Positions 54,989 to 63,366 of a stretch of 64,000 nt of DNA are shown one piece after another. A program made the translations under genes and the position numbers. Under the pieces are notes generated by a model. The model ran no database searches. It had not been told where the DNA came from and worked only from the letters and a program-made list of their open reading frames with translations. The DNA comes from Qipengyuania marisflavi. GTDB taxonomy: Bacteria > Pseudomonadota > Alphaproteobacteria > Sphingomonadales > Sphingomonadaceae. The stretch spans positions 186,001 to 250,000 of the forward strand of contig NZ_VCAO01000003.1 in assembly GCF_005884405.1 (NCBI RefSeq), in the 5' to 3' direction. Every line of letters starts with the position of its first letter. Position 1 is the first letter of the stretch.

Positions 54989-55929
54989 TCATCAGCCGGG
55001 TCGCGCCACTGCTGGCGCTCGCTTTGGTCATGGGTTGTGCCGTCCCCGATGGGCAGCCCGAAGAGCCTGCTACCACCGCCGCGCCTTCTGCTGTGGTCCA
55101 GCCGGTGCGGGCAAGCCCGACACCGGCGCCAACCCCTACTCCTGTGGCGCACATCCAGCCGACCCGGCCCGGGGTGTTTTCGTTCAGCGGCGAATTGACG
55201 CAGGGCGGTTATATTCGCGGCACCGCACCCGGCGGTGCGGTTAGTGTCACACTGGGCGGCCAGACGCTGCCGATTGATGATGATGGGCATTTCTTCGCTG
55301 CGTTCGACCGGGATGCGGGACCATCCGCAACCCTGTCAGCAAGGCTGGCCGATGGCCGAACCATCGACAGCCCGCTGTCGATTGCGCCGCGCGCCTGGAA
55401 CATCGAACGGGTAAATGTCGCGCGCTCACCCGGCGGGGCCAGCGAAGCTTTTATGCGCATCCGCCGCCCCGAACTGGCGCGGATTGTTCGCGCGCGCGCG
55501 GTGGAAAGCGACACGCAGGGCTGGCGGCAGGACTTTGTCTGGCCGGTCACGGGCCGGATCTCGGGCCGCTTCGGTTCGCAGCGCGTCTATCGCGGCGAAC
55601 CGGGCAGCTATCACTCGGGTCTGGACGTCACCACGGGCCGCGCAGGTTCGCCCTATGTCGCGCCCGCTGACGGCGTGGTGGTGCTGGCGACCAGCAGCGA
55701 TTTCAGCCTCGAAGGCAAGCTGTTGATTATCGATCACGGCAATGGCCTGAACAGCGCTTTCCTCCATTCCTCGCGGCTCTATGTGCAAGAAGGCGAGCGA
55801 GTGAAGCAGGGTCAGCATATCGGCGATATCGGCAGCAGCGGACGCGCCACCGGCCCGCATCTGCACTGGAGCCTGAAGTGGCGCGATGCCCGGCTCGACC
55901 CGCTGCTGTTTACCGGCCCGATGAACTGA
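54985..55929 (+). CDS. M23 family (LytM-type) metallopeptidase, lipoprotein leader
   Basis: A 314-residue protein with a lipobox (LVMGC), a Pro/Thr-rich linker, a beta-rich domain and a C-terminal M23 domain (about 205-305). Metal ligands are in SYHSGLDVTTG (H-x-x-x-D) and GPHLHWSLKW (H-x-H). It cuts peptidoglycan cross-links or regulates other amidases. Translationally coupled to the DUF2093 gene. Confidence 0.93.
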   Translation: MIISRVAPLLALALVMGCAVPDGQPEEPATTAAPSAVVQPVRASPTPAPTPTPVAHIQPTRPGVFSFSGELTQGGYIRGTAPGGAVSVTLGGQTLPIDDDGHFFAAFDRDAGPSATLSARLADGRTIDSPLSIAPRAWNIERVNVARSPGGASEAFMRIRRPELARIVRARAVESDTQGWRQDFVWPVTGRISGRFGSQRVYRGEPGSYHSGLDVTTGRAGSPYVAPADGVVVLATSSDFSLEGKLLIIDHGNGLNSAFLHSSRLYVQEGERVKQGQHIGDIGSSGRATGPHLHWSLKWRDARLDPLLFTGPMN

Positions 55930-55948
55930 GGCGACGCCCCGCCGGACC

Positions 55949-56923
55949 ATGCGCAAATTCCGCCTGACCCTTGCCCTGCTGATCGCTGCGGGCCTGTCGC
56001 CGGGCATCCTGTGGCGTAGTGAGCCGCAACCGCTGGATCGCCAGGCCCCCGTCGACATCGTGCGGCTGGATATCCCCCACGCGAAAATCGGGCCGTTCCG
56101 GCTCAACGCCGCATGGCAGCTGTCCAGCGATAGCCCGATGTTCGGCGGTTATTCGGCGCTGGCGCTGCGGCCCGGACGCACATTGGTGGCCGCCAGTGAC
56201 GGTGGCCGCCTGCTGTTCCTGCGGCGGGAGGGCGGGGCGCTAGCCGATGCCTATCTCGACCGCTTCAAACGCGTCCGCGATGCCGACAAGTCCAATTTCG
56301 ATATCGAGGCGATGACGCTGGATGATGTCAGCGGGCGCATGTGGATGGCCTATGAAGGCTCCAACACAATCGAGCGGTTTGCGCCAGATTTCGAGGCCGA
56401 GGCCCGCGCCCGCCCGCCCGCCATGCGCAATTGGTCAGGCAATACCGGGCCAGAGGCGATGGTGCGGTTGTCCGATGGACGGTTTATCGTGCTGAGCGAA
56501 GGGACTGGCGGGTTGTTTCGCAGCGCCTATCGCGGCCTGTTGTTCGCTGGCGACCCGACCGATCGTGCAACGCCCGCGCCTGTGCGCTTCGGCCTTGAGG
56601 GGACCGATGGCTATGCGCCGGTGGATATGGCTGCGCTGCCCGACGGGCGCGTGCTTATCCTGCTGCGAAAACTGCGCTGGCCGTTCCCGCCGCGCTTTGG
56701 CAGCGCCATCGCGATTGCTGATCCGGCCCGGATTGCTGCGGGCAAGCCCTGGCAGGCCCGCGTGATTGCGCGGCTCGATGCTCCCGTGCCCAGCGACAAT
56801 TACGAAGGTATTGCAGTGGAAATCGGCCGGCAGGGCGAGCGTTTCGTGTGGCTGATATCGGATGATAACGACATGCAACATTTCCAGCGAACGCTGTTGC
56901 TGCGCCTGCGCTGGGCTGACTGA
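55949..56923 (+). CDS. Phytase-like (esterase-like) beta-propeller protein, secreted
   Basis: A 324-residue protein with an N-terminal signal or anchor (about 1-23) and a beta-propeller-like domain matching the esterase-like activity of phytase family: FGGYSALALRPGRTLVAASDGGRL, DIEAMTLDDVSGRMWMAYEGSN, then NYEGIAVEI and LISDDN. The enzyme activity is not established for the family. It lies 19 bases after the M23 gene. Confidence 0.82.
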   Translation: MRKFRLTLALLIAAGLSPGILWRSEPQPLDRQAPVDIVRLDIPHAKIGPFRLNAAWQLSSDSPMFGGYSALALRPGRTLVAASDGGRLLFLRREGGALADAYLDRFKRVRDADKSNFDIEAMTLDDVSGRMWMAYEGSNTIERFAPDFEAEARARPPAMRNWSGNTGPEAMVRLSDGRFIVLSEGTGGLFRSAYRGLLFAGDPTDRATPAPVRFGLEGTDGYAPVDMAALPDGRVLILLRKLRWPFPPRFGSAIAIADPARIAAGKPWQARVIARLDAPVPSDNYEGIAVEIGRQGERFVWLISDDNDMQHFQRTLLLRLRWAD

Positions 56924-56949
56924 AACACGCCGCGAATGTGCAAGCGAAA

Positions 56950-56976
56950 GGGGCGCGCGGACCGGCCGCACGCCCC
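56950..56976 (-). terminator. Hairpin downstream of rpmB
   Basis: GGGGCG (56950-56955) pairs with CGCCCC (56971-56976), with a further inner stem; on the - strand it is followed by TTTCGC. A second hairpin (about 56992-57025) overlaps the rpmB stop. One or both probably end the rpmB transcript, which meets the phytase-like gene head-on here. Confidence 0.55.
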
Positions 56977-57021
56977 CAAATCTCTATCTCGCTGAGTAAG
57001 GCGCCGGAAGGGCGCTTACGC

Positions 57022-57312
57022 TCAGGCGGCTTCGGCGGAAGCCTTCTTGAGCTCGCGCTTGACCTTGACCGCACGCGACGAAAGCTTTTCGTCCTTGGTC
57101 TTCATCAGCCAATTGTCGAGCCCGCCATTGTGCTCAACCGAGCGCAGACCGTGGGTCGACACGCGGAACTTGTAGCTACGCTCGAGCTTCTCGCTCATCA
57201 GCGTAACGTTCTGCAGGTTGGGCAGGAAGACCTTCTTGGTCTTATTGTTGGCATGGCTCACATTGTGGCCGACCTGACGGCCCTTGCCGGTGAGTTCGCA
57301 AATACGCGACAT
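57022..57312 (-). CDS. rpmB: 50S ribosomal protein L28
   Basis: A 96-residue L28. [20 protein letters not shown], then [13 protein letters not shown] and [20 protein letters not shown] follow the family pattern. The ATG is at 57312; the longer frame crosses the promoter. The C-terminus is longer than in E. coli (78 residues), as usual for the class. Confidence 0.97.
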   Translation of the reverse strand: MSRICELTGKGRQVGHNVSHANNKTKKVFLPNLQNVTLMSEKLERSYKFRVSTHGLRSVEHNGGLDNWLMKTKDEKLSSRAVKVKRELKKASAEAA

Positions 57313-57399
57313 GATGCGTCTCTCGTTCAATTGGCGGGGCCGAGTTCCACAGTCCCCTGAAAGCGGGGTGCGGGGCTCGACTTGTCCCGGAAAGCGGCG

Positions 57400-57428
57400 C
57401 GCATAGCTGCGGCCTTGCGAATCGTCAA
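57400..57428 (-). promoter_or_regulatory. Sigma-70-type promoter of rpmB
   Basis: Reading leftward, CTTGACG (-35 TTGACG at 57428-57423) is followed after 17 bases by TATGCG (57405-57400). It lies 88 bases before the rpmB ATG, in the gap shared with divergent tadA. Confidence 0.65.
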
Positions 57429-57468
57429 GCACGTTGCGCCTTGCGCCGCCCCGCTCTAGCGACCTCCT

Positions 57469-57927
57469 ATGGCTGGCTGGACACTACCGCAACCCATGAT
57501 ACGCGCACTGGCGCTGGCCGAGGCTGCGGCGGCGGCGGGTGAAGTGCCCGTGGGCGCGGTGGTGACCCGCGCTGGCGCCGTTATTGCCGAGGCGCATAAT
57601 GCGCCGCGCGAAGGCCATGACCCGACCGCGCATGCTGAAATCCTGGCGATTCGCCGCGCCGCCCGCGCGCTGGGGCAGGAGCGCCTCACCGATTGTGAAT
57701 TGTGGGTAACGCTGGAGCCTTGCGCGATGTGTGCCGGCGCGATTGTCCATGCGCGGATAGGCAAGCTCTATTATGCCGCTGCGGACCCCAAGGGCGGCGC
57801 TGTCGAGCACGGCGCGCGGGTGTTTGACCAGCCGCAATGCCTGCACCGGCCAGAGGTTTATGCTGGCATGGGAGAGGCGAAAGCGGCGGCGCTGCTGCGC
57901 GGTTTTTTCAGCGCGCGCCGGTCATAG
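57469..57927 (+). CDS. tadA: tRNA-specific adenosine deaminase
   Basis: A 152-residue zinc deaminase that makes inosine at position 34 of tRNA-Arg. Zinc and catalytic motifs [11 protein letters not shown] and [16 protein letters not shown] are present, with [10 protein letters not shown] downstream. Length is typical (167 in E. coli). It stands alone, convergent with the RNase T2 gene. Confidence 0.96.
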   Translation: MAGWTLPQPMIRALALAEAAAAAGEVPVGAVVTRAGAVIAEAHNAPREGHDPTAHAEILAIRRAARALGQERLTDCELWVTLEPCAMCAGAIVHARIGKLYYAAADPKGGAVEHGARVFDQPQCLHRPEVYAGMGEAKAAALLRGFFSARRS

Positions 57928-57937
57928 CCAGCACAGG

Positions 57938-58690
57938 TCACAACCCGCGCCAGATTTTTACCGCCCCTTTGTCACGCGCACCGCGCCGCTGGCGGTCGCA
58001 GGTGGTCGGCATAAACCGCTTGTCATAGCAGAGCCGCAACTCCTCCAGCCAACCACGCGAATTGAGATGCACGCCAATGGCATCGGCGCGCCACCCACGG
58101 TTTGCATCGACGAATCGCGTGCGTACTGTGCCAGCGGTCAAATCCTCTTCGCGGGAAATCCGGTCGAAATCGGGGATCTGCAACCCTTGGTAGAGAATGC
58201 GCGTGACCTTGAAATAGGTGGCAGGCCGCTTTGCCATGCAGCTGCCGTGCTTGGCCCATTGCTTGGCCAGCAGGCGGGCCGAGGGGCTGAGGCAGAGGTT
58301 GCGGCGCATATCGGCAGCGACCGGCGCGCGGGCGCGGCACCATTGCGGCCAACTGCGGCCACTGTCCGGCCACAGCCCGTGAACCACCAGCCCGAACCGC
58401 CCATCGCGCCCGGAACACTGCCGCGCATGGCCCGGATTGTCTTCGCGGGTCCGGCAGAATTCCGGCGCCCAGCTCAGCGCCAGCGTGTATCCGGTCACGG
58501 GCAGGCGGCGCGGCGCGGCATCGGGCGCGATGCGCGGCACGGCGATCGAGTCCGGCAGGCGGCATTGGTACGATTGCGCGGCCAGTGGCGTGGCAGCGAT
58601 TGCGGCGGCAAATGCTATGCCACTGCGGATCGCCGCGCTGCCATTGGCCAAAACCTTAGCGCGTCTTTGCGGCAAACCACGCCTTGGCAT
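57938..58690 (-). CDS. Ribonuclease T2 family protein, secreted
   Basis: A 250-residue protein with a signal-like region (about 22-38, ending AAQ). The two active-site segments are present: CAS I FGLVVHGLWPDSG and CAS II KQWAKHGSC, each with a catalytic His. Several cysteines suit disulfides in the periplasm. RNase T2 breaks single-stranded RNA. The ATG at 58690 overlaps the previous gene by 35 bases; a TTG at 58651, giving LANGSAAIRSG, would avoid this and keeps the signal, so the true start may be there. Confidence 0.88.
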   Translation of the reverse strand: MPRRGLPQRRAKVLANGSAAIRSGIAFAAAIAATPLAAQSYQCRLPDSIAVPRIAPDAAPRRLPVTGYTLALSWAPEFCRTREDNPGHARQCSGRDGRFGLVVHGLWPDSGRSWPQWCRARAPVAADMRRNLCLSPSARLLAKQWAKHGSCMAKRPATYFKVTRILYQGLQIPDFDRISREEDLTAGTVRTRFVDANRGWRADAIGVHLNSRGWLEELRLCYDKRFMPTTCDRQRRGARDKGAVKIWRGL

Positions 58691-59054
58691 CGGGACGGAA
58701 CAGAAAGATCAGCGCCGCCGCCTGCAGCAGCGAAGCCAGCAGGCCGATCAGATCCATCGCCTTAATCCCATTGGAAAACAGCGAGAACAGGCCGTAACCG
58801 ACCAGCGCGATCAGCACCCATTTCACAAATTCGATTCGCATCCGCGAGACCAGAAACCACAGCGCCAGCGCAATCACTGTTCCGAAAATTACGCTGCCGA
58901 TCAGAATAGCAGGCCCGCCCTGGGCCCCTTCAGCTGCGAGTTGCGCCTCAAGATCGGCTGACAGCGCGCCGTAACCGATGATGAAGTTCACGATCCCCAA
59001 GGCGATGCCGCCCAGGAATAACATGTCGAATTTCTTGATTGAGTCTGGTCGCAT
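58656..59054 (-). CDS. Four-helix membrane protein
   Basis: A 132-residue protein with helices at about 10-30, 48-68, 75-95 and 100-118. MRPDSIKKFDMLFLGGIALG is the start. No family function recognised. It lies between the RNase T2 gene and nadC, all leftward. Confidence 0.72.
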   Translation of the reverse strand: MRPDSIKKFDMLFLGGIALGIVNFIIGYGALSADLEAQLAAEGAQGGPAILIGSVIFGTVIALALWFLVSRMRIEFVKWVLIALVGYGLFSLFSNGIKAMDLIGLLASLLQAAALIFLFRPDAKAWFAAKTR

Positions 59055-59096
59055 ACAATCCCTCTCAGAAACGCCCGCGCTTGGAATGCAGCAAAG

Positions 59097-59957
59097 TTAA
59101 AGCGGGGTAAAGTCGAGACCGATATCAGCAGCGGGCGCGCTTTGCGTCAGGCGGCCGACCGAGACGTAATTTACCCCGGTTGCAGCCTTGGCAGCGATGG
59201 TCTCCAGATTGATCCCGCCGCTGGCTTCGGTTGGCACGCGGCCTGCCACCAGCGCCACCGCTTCGCGCAGCATGGGCGGGGCCATATTGTCGAGCAGCAG
59301 ACGGGTTGCCCCGGCAGCCAGTGCGGGCTCGATCTGGTCGATGCGGTCGACTTCGCAGATAATGTCGGCGACGCCCGCATCCTTGGCGCGGCGCACGGCC
59401 TCGCCCACATTGCCCGCGACCAGAACATGGTTGTCCTTGATCATTGCCGCATCCCAAAGGCCCATGCGGTGATTCGCTGCGCCGCCCATGCGGACCGCGT
59501 ATTTCTCCAGATGGCGCAGACCGGGAATGGTCTTGCGGGTGTCGAGCAGAGTGCACGCCGGATTGTCCATCGCGCGGACATAGCCCTGCACCATGGTGGC
59601 GATACCCGACAGGTGTTGGACTGTGTTGAGCGCGCTGCGTTCGGCGGTCAGCATGGCGCGGGCATTGCCCGACAGCCGCATCAGATCGGTCCCGGCGGGC
59701 ACATCGGCGCCTTCCTCGACCAGAATTTCCACATCCATATCCGGCTCAAGCGCGCGGAAAAAAGCTGCGGCAATCGGCAGGCCCGCCACGAGGATGGCAT
59801 CGCGGGTGTCCATCACCCCGGCAAAACGCGCATCGGCAGGAATGACGCTCTCGCTGGTGACATCGCGCCCGCCGCCGGGAAGGCCGTCGCCAAGGTCCTC
59901 TGCAAGCGTATCGCGGACAAAGCGGTTCAGGTCGAAGCCGTCGATGTGAAACGCCAT
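59097..59957 (-). CDS. nadC: Quinolinate phosphoribosyltransferase (decarboxylating)
   Basis: A 286-residue enzyme that makes nicotinate mononucleotide from quinolinate and PRPP. Signature segments are LNTVQHLSGIATM, LDTRKTIPGLRHLEKYAVRMGG and NHRMGLWDAAMIKDNH, then GGINLETI for phosphate. The ATG at 59957 shares a base with the stop of the LytTR regulator, so it may be co-transcribed with that two-component pair. Confidence 0.96.
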   Translation of the reverse strand: MAFHIDGFDLNRFVRDTLAEDLGDGLPGGGRDVTSESVIPADARFAGVMDTRDAILVAGLPIAAAFFRALEPDMDVEILVEEGADVPAGTDLMRLSGNARAMLTAERSALNTVQHLSGIATMVQGYVRAMDNPACTLLDTRKTIPGLRHLEKYAVRMGGAANHRMGLWDAAMIKDNHVLVAGNVGEAVRRAKDAGVADIICEVDRIDQIEPALAAGATRLLLDNMAPPMLREAVALVAGRVPTEASGGINLETIAAKAATGVNYVSVGRLTQSAPAADIGLDFTPL

Positions 59958-60754
59958 CAATGAACGAACCGTGCCACTACGTCGCGGTAGGAGCGGCTGA
60001 CTTTCACCTCTGCTCCGGAATCCAGCACCAGGAAGCATTCGCCATTGGTGTGCGGCTTGACCTGCCGGACCTGATCCAGATTGACGATGGTGGAACGGTG
60101 CACGCGCTGGAATTTGCGCGGGTCCAGTCGGCGCTCCAGATCCTTCATGGTTTCGCGCAGGATCAGCGAATTGTCGCCGGTATAGATGCACATGTAATCG
60201 CCAGCCGCTTCGATATGTTCGATCGAGCCGACCTCGACGCGGAAGATCTGTCCGCGATCTTTGACGTTGATCAGCTTTTCATAGCGGCCTGCCGCTTCGC
60301 TATCGTCGGTTTCCATGTCCTCGACCGCTTCCGGCGCCACTTCGGACAGCACATTCTTGAGCTTTTCGGCCTCTTCCGTGCTCTTCTTTTCGGCAATGCG
60401 GGTGCGCACGCGTTCTAGTGTGTCGGCCAGCTTGTCCTCATCCACGGGCTTCATCAGGTAATTGACCGCATTCGCCTCGAACGCGCGGATCGCGTGTTCC
60501 TGGAATGCGGTGACGAAGACGAACAGTGGCGGTTCGATATCCATCACGCCCTGCACCACAGAAAAGCCGTCAAAGCCGGGCATCTGGATATCGAGAAACA
60601 CCAGATCGGGCTTGAGCGTCTTGATCGCACGGATCGCCTCGCGGCCATTCTGGCAGGTTTCGATGATCTCGACATCGTCAAAGGGTTCAAGCCGCAACTG
60701 AAGGCCCTGGATCGCGAGCTTCTCGTCATCGACGAGGATGGTGCGGATGGTCAT
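59957..60754 (-). CDS. LytTR family response regulator
   Basis: A 265-residue regulator. Receiver: ILVDDEKLAIQGLQLRLEPF, Asp in DLVFLDIQMPGFDG, Lys in YLMKPVDEDKL. C-terminal LytTR domain: FQRVHRSTIVNLDQV. An acidic linker (about 125-155) is longer than in the regulator at 26546. It is downstream of its kinase, with a four-base overlap, and followed by nadC. Confidence 0.94.
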   Translation of the reverse strand: MTIRTILVDDEKLAIQGLQLRLEPFDDVEIIETCQNGREAIRAIKTLKPDLVFLDIQMPGFDGFSVVQGVMDIEPPLFVFVTAFQEHAIRAFEANAVNYLMKPVDEDKLADTLERVRTRIAEKKSTEEAEKLKNVLSEVAPEAVEDMETDDSEAAGRYEKLINVKDRGQIFRVEVGSIEHIEAAGDYMCIYTGDNSLILRETMKDLERRLDPRKFQRVHRSTIVNLDQVRQVKPHTNGECFLVLDSGAEVKVSRSYRDVVARFVH

Positions 60755-61962
60755 GGGATCGCCTTTTGCAGAGGTTGCTGGTCTTCAACACGCAAGGTGC
60801 TGGCGGGTTTCGCGGACGCTGTCGCGCGGGGTGCGGCGAACGGGTCCTGTTCGTCGGCAGTTTCGTGCGGCAGCTCGATCAGCACGGTAAAACCGCCGCT
60901 TTCGGGGGAGCGGATTTCAAAGCGGTGATCGTCACCATAGGCCTGCGCCAGCCGATCGCGAATATTGGCAAGGCCCACGCCGGTCGAATCGCGCCGTTTG
61001 TGCGTGGCCATCACGGCGGGCAACCCGCCCTCGACCCCGCCGACATGGACGCCCGGCCCACTGTCGCTGATCGTCACGCGCAGCCGGGGGCCGACGATTT
61101 GCGCCATCAGCGTAATCTCCGCGCCTTCTTCCAGCACGCTGACGCCGTATTTGATGGCATTTTCCACCAGCGGTTGCAGCAGCATCGACGGCAATCGCGC
61201 GGCTGCGGCTTCGCTCTCGACCGAAAAATCGGTGCGCAGCCGATCTTCGAACCGCATCCGTTCGATGTCGAGATAGAGCTTCAATGTCTCGACCTCCTGC
61301 GCCACTGTGACCTTACCGCCGGGCTCGGTGACCAGCGTATGCCGCAGGAAACTGGACAGCCGGGTCAGCATCGCATTGGCCGGCTCAGTGCGTTTCAGCA
61401 GCACCAGCGTGCTGATCGAATTGAGCGTATTGAACAGAAAATGCGGGTTGAGCTGATACCGCAGCATCGCCAGCTGCGCGCTGGTGGCCTGCGCCTCCAG
61501 ACGTTCCAGCCGGTCGGTCTGTTCCTCCACCTGCAGGAAGAAATTGATCGCGTAATACAGCGCAGACCATGCCCCAAGCAGGGTCAGATCGATGAAGTAA
61601 ATCCCGACAAACAGCCGCGCGAAACCGCTGTCGCTGGTGGGGCGCGCCAGTTCCAGCACCCAGCTGTCGACAAAGGCGTAAACCCCCACGGCCAGCACCA
61701 ATGACAGCGCGGTAATGCCCCAGGTCACCAGCGGTTGCTGCTTGATCAGGCGGTTATAGATTACCGCCAGAATCAGGCTGAGCGAAAAGCCCGTGATCGT
61801 GGCGATCAGGATGATGACCAGAAAATCGGCGGGCTGCCCATTGGCCAGCGCGGACATGGCGCGCAGCAGCGCGGTTCCGCCCCAACCGGCCAGCTGGAGG
61901 TTCCAGAATGCCTGATTCTTGTTGGCGAAGAACGGCGTCGGACTGAAGGGCAACACGGCCAT
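60751..61962 (-). CDS. Sensor histidine kinase, LytS/YehU type
   Basis: A 403-residue kinase with several N-terminal membrane helices (about 20-145), then LRYQLNPHFLFNTLNSISTL with the phospho-accepting His. The ATPase N box is VENAIKYGVSV and the G box GVGLANIRDRLAQAYG. It is the partner of the LytTR regulator at 59957. It is a second such pair in the window, related to the pair at 25324. Confidence 0.94.
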   Translation of the reverse strand: MAVLPFSPTPFFANKNQAFWNLQLAGWGGTALLRAMSALANGQPADFLVIILIATITGFSLSLILAVIYNRLIKQQPLVTWGITALSLVLAVGVYAFVDSWVLELARPTSDSGFARLFVGIYFIDLTLLGAWSALYYAINFFLQVEEQTDRLERLEAQATSAQLAMLRYQLNPHFLFNTLNSISTLVLLKRTEPANAMLTRLSSFLRHTLVTEPGGKVTVAQEVETLKLYLDIERMRFEDRLRTDFSVESEAAAARLPSMLLQPLVENAIKYGVSVLEEGAEITLMAQIVGPRLRVTISDSGPGVHVGGVEGGLPAVMATHKRRDSTGVGLANIRDRLAQAYGDDHRFEIRSPESGGFTVLIELPHETADEQDPFAAPRATASAKPASTLRVEDQQPLQKAIP

Positions 61963-62045
61963 GCGGCACCCGCCTTAGCGCAATTGCAGGCCGCTGCGCC
62001 AGCGGCTAGGCTTGCGTGATGCGGACAGGCCGCGGGAGACAGCTG

Positions 62046-62657
62046 ATGGATGTGCGTGAAGACACGCTGCACGGGATGGCAGAACGCGCCGCATTCCGCG
62101 AAATGAAGCAGGGCACCGCCGAAGATTGGGCGGTCATCGGCCGCGATTACCGCGAGTTTGCGCGCGGCTTGCCGGACCGTGTGCTGACCCATCTCAAATT
62201 GCTTGATGGCGATTTCGGGGGCTTTCCGGTGTGCCGACTGGAACATTCCCTGCAGACCGCCACCCGCGCGCACCGCGATGGGCGGGCCGAGGATTACGTG
62301 GTGATGGCGCTGCTGCACGACATGGGTGACACGCTGGGCAGTTATAACCATCCCGAAGTGGCGGCCGCCATCCTCAAGCCGTTTGTCAGCGAGGAATTGC
62401 ACTGGATTTGTCAGAACCACGGCGCGTTCCAGGGCTATTACTATTTCCACTTTCTGGGCATGGACCAGAACGCACGCGAACAGTTCCGCGATCACCCGCA
62501 TTTCGAGGCGTGCCGCGAATTTTGCGAGAAATATGATCAGGCGGCATTCGACCCGGATTACGCCAGCGAACCGCTGGAGTTTTTCGAACCGATGGTGCGG
62601 CGCGTGATGGCAAAGCCGATCACCTCAGCCTATGCCAAGGCGATCGCCGAGGAATAA
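62046..62657 (+). CDS. HD-domain protein, PhnZ/MIOX-like
   Basis: A 203-residue HD-domain protein. CRLEHSLQTATRAHRDGRAED and VVMALLHDMGDTLGSYNHPE supply the H...HD...H ligands, and ICQNHGAFQGYYYFHF adds a further His. This arrangement resembles mixed-valence diiron oxygenases (PhnZ, TmpB, inositol oxygenase) rather than c-di-GMP or nucleotide phosphohydrolases, but this is inference. ATG 62046 is chosen; ATG 62016 is possible. No phosphonate or inositol genes are near. Confidence 0.8.
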   Translation: MDVREDTLHGMAERAAFREMKQGTAEDWAVIGRDYREFARGLPDRVLTHLKLLDGDFGGFPVCRLEHSLQTATRAHRDGRAEDYVVMALLHDMGDTLGSYNHPEVAAAILKPFVSEELHWICQNHGAFQGYYYFHFLGMDQNAREQFRDHPHFEACREFCEKYDQAAFDPDYASEPLEFFEPMVRRVMAKPITSAYAKAIAEE

Positions 62658-62661
62658 GCGC

Positions 62662-63348
62662 TCAGCTGTCGCCCGCGATGGCGGCGGCCAGGCGGTCATA
62701 GCCGACATAACCTTCCAGAGTAGAGCCACCCGCGATCCAGCTGGGCGTGCCGGAAAAGCCCAGCTTGCGGGCAAATTCACGGTTTTTCGCAATTTCCGCA
62801 GTGACCGCATCGGATGCGGCGAACAGGCGGGCGGCGGAAAGGTCCATCCCGGCGGTGCGGGCGGCCTGCTCGACCGATGCGGCGCTGGGCGGGCCAAGAT
62901 CGAACACGGCGTGATAATAAGCGGCGAACTTGCCCTGCTTGGCAGCTGCCAGACCCATCCGTGCAGCATCTTCGCTACCATCGAAAATCGGCCATTCGCG
63001 GACCACGATCTTCAGATCGGGATCTTCTTGCGCCAGCCGGTCGACATCGGCGATGCTCATCCGGCAATAGGTACAGCCATAATCGGTGAACTCAACCAGC
63101 GTCTTGCTGCCTTCGGGATTGCCCAGCACCGCGCCCGGAAACGGCGTGGTTACAGCGCCGCCGACATCGGCCAGCCGGTCCTCAGCCTGCTTTTGCTGAT
63201 ACGCTTCGGCCATGGCGGGCAGAATGTCGGGATTGCCGACCAGATAGCTGCGCGTCAGCCCGTTGCCCAGTCCGCTGGCAGCCCACAATCCGGCGCCCGC
63301 AAAGCCAAAGACAAGCGCGATCAGCGCGGTGATCAGATGGTTTTTCAT
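62662..63348 (-). CDS. DsbA-family thioredoxin-fold protein
   Basis: A 228-residue protein with an N-terminal signal or anchor (about 1-24) and a DsbA-like domain. The active site is FTDYGCTYCRMS (C-T-Y-C), and the cis-Pro is in SGTPSWIAGG. Before the domain there is a helical stretch (about 40-60), as in the DsbA family forms similar to ScsC or BdbD. It probably handles disulfides in the periplasm. It follows the TPR-protein gene directly. Confidence 0.92.
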   Translation of the reverse strand: MKNHLITALIALVFGFAGAGLWAASGLGNGLTRSYLVGNPDILPAMAEAYQQKQAEDRLADVGGAVTTPFPGAVLGNPEGSKTLVEFTDYGCTYCRMSIADVDRLAQEDPDLKIVVREWPIFDGSEDAARMGLAAAKQGKFAAYYHAVFDLGPPSAASVEQAARTAGMDLSAARLFAASDAVTAEIAKNREFARKLGFSGTPSWIAGGSTLEGYVGYDRLAAAIAGDS

Positions 63349-63366
63349 GGCCGCGCCCGCTATCGC

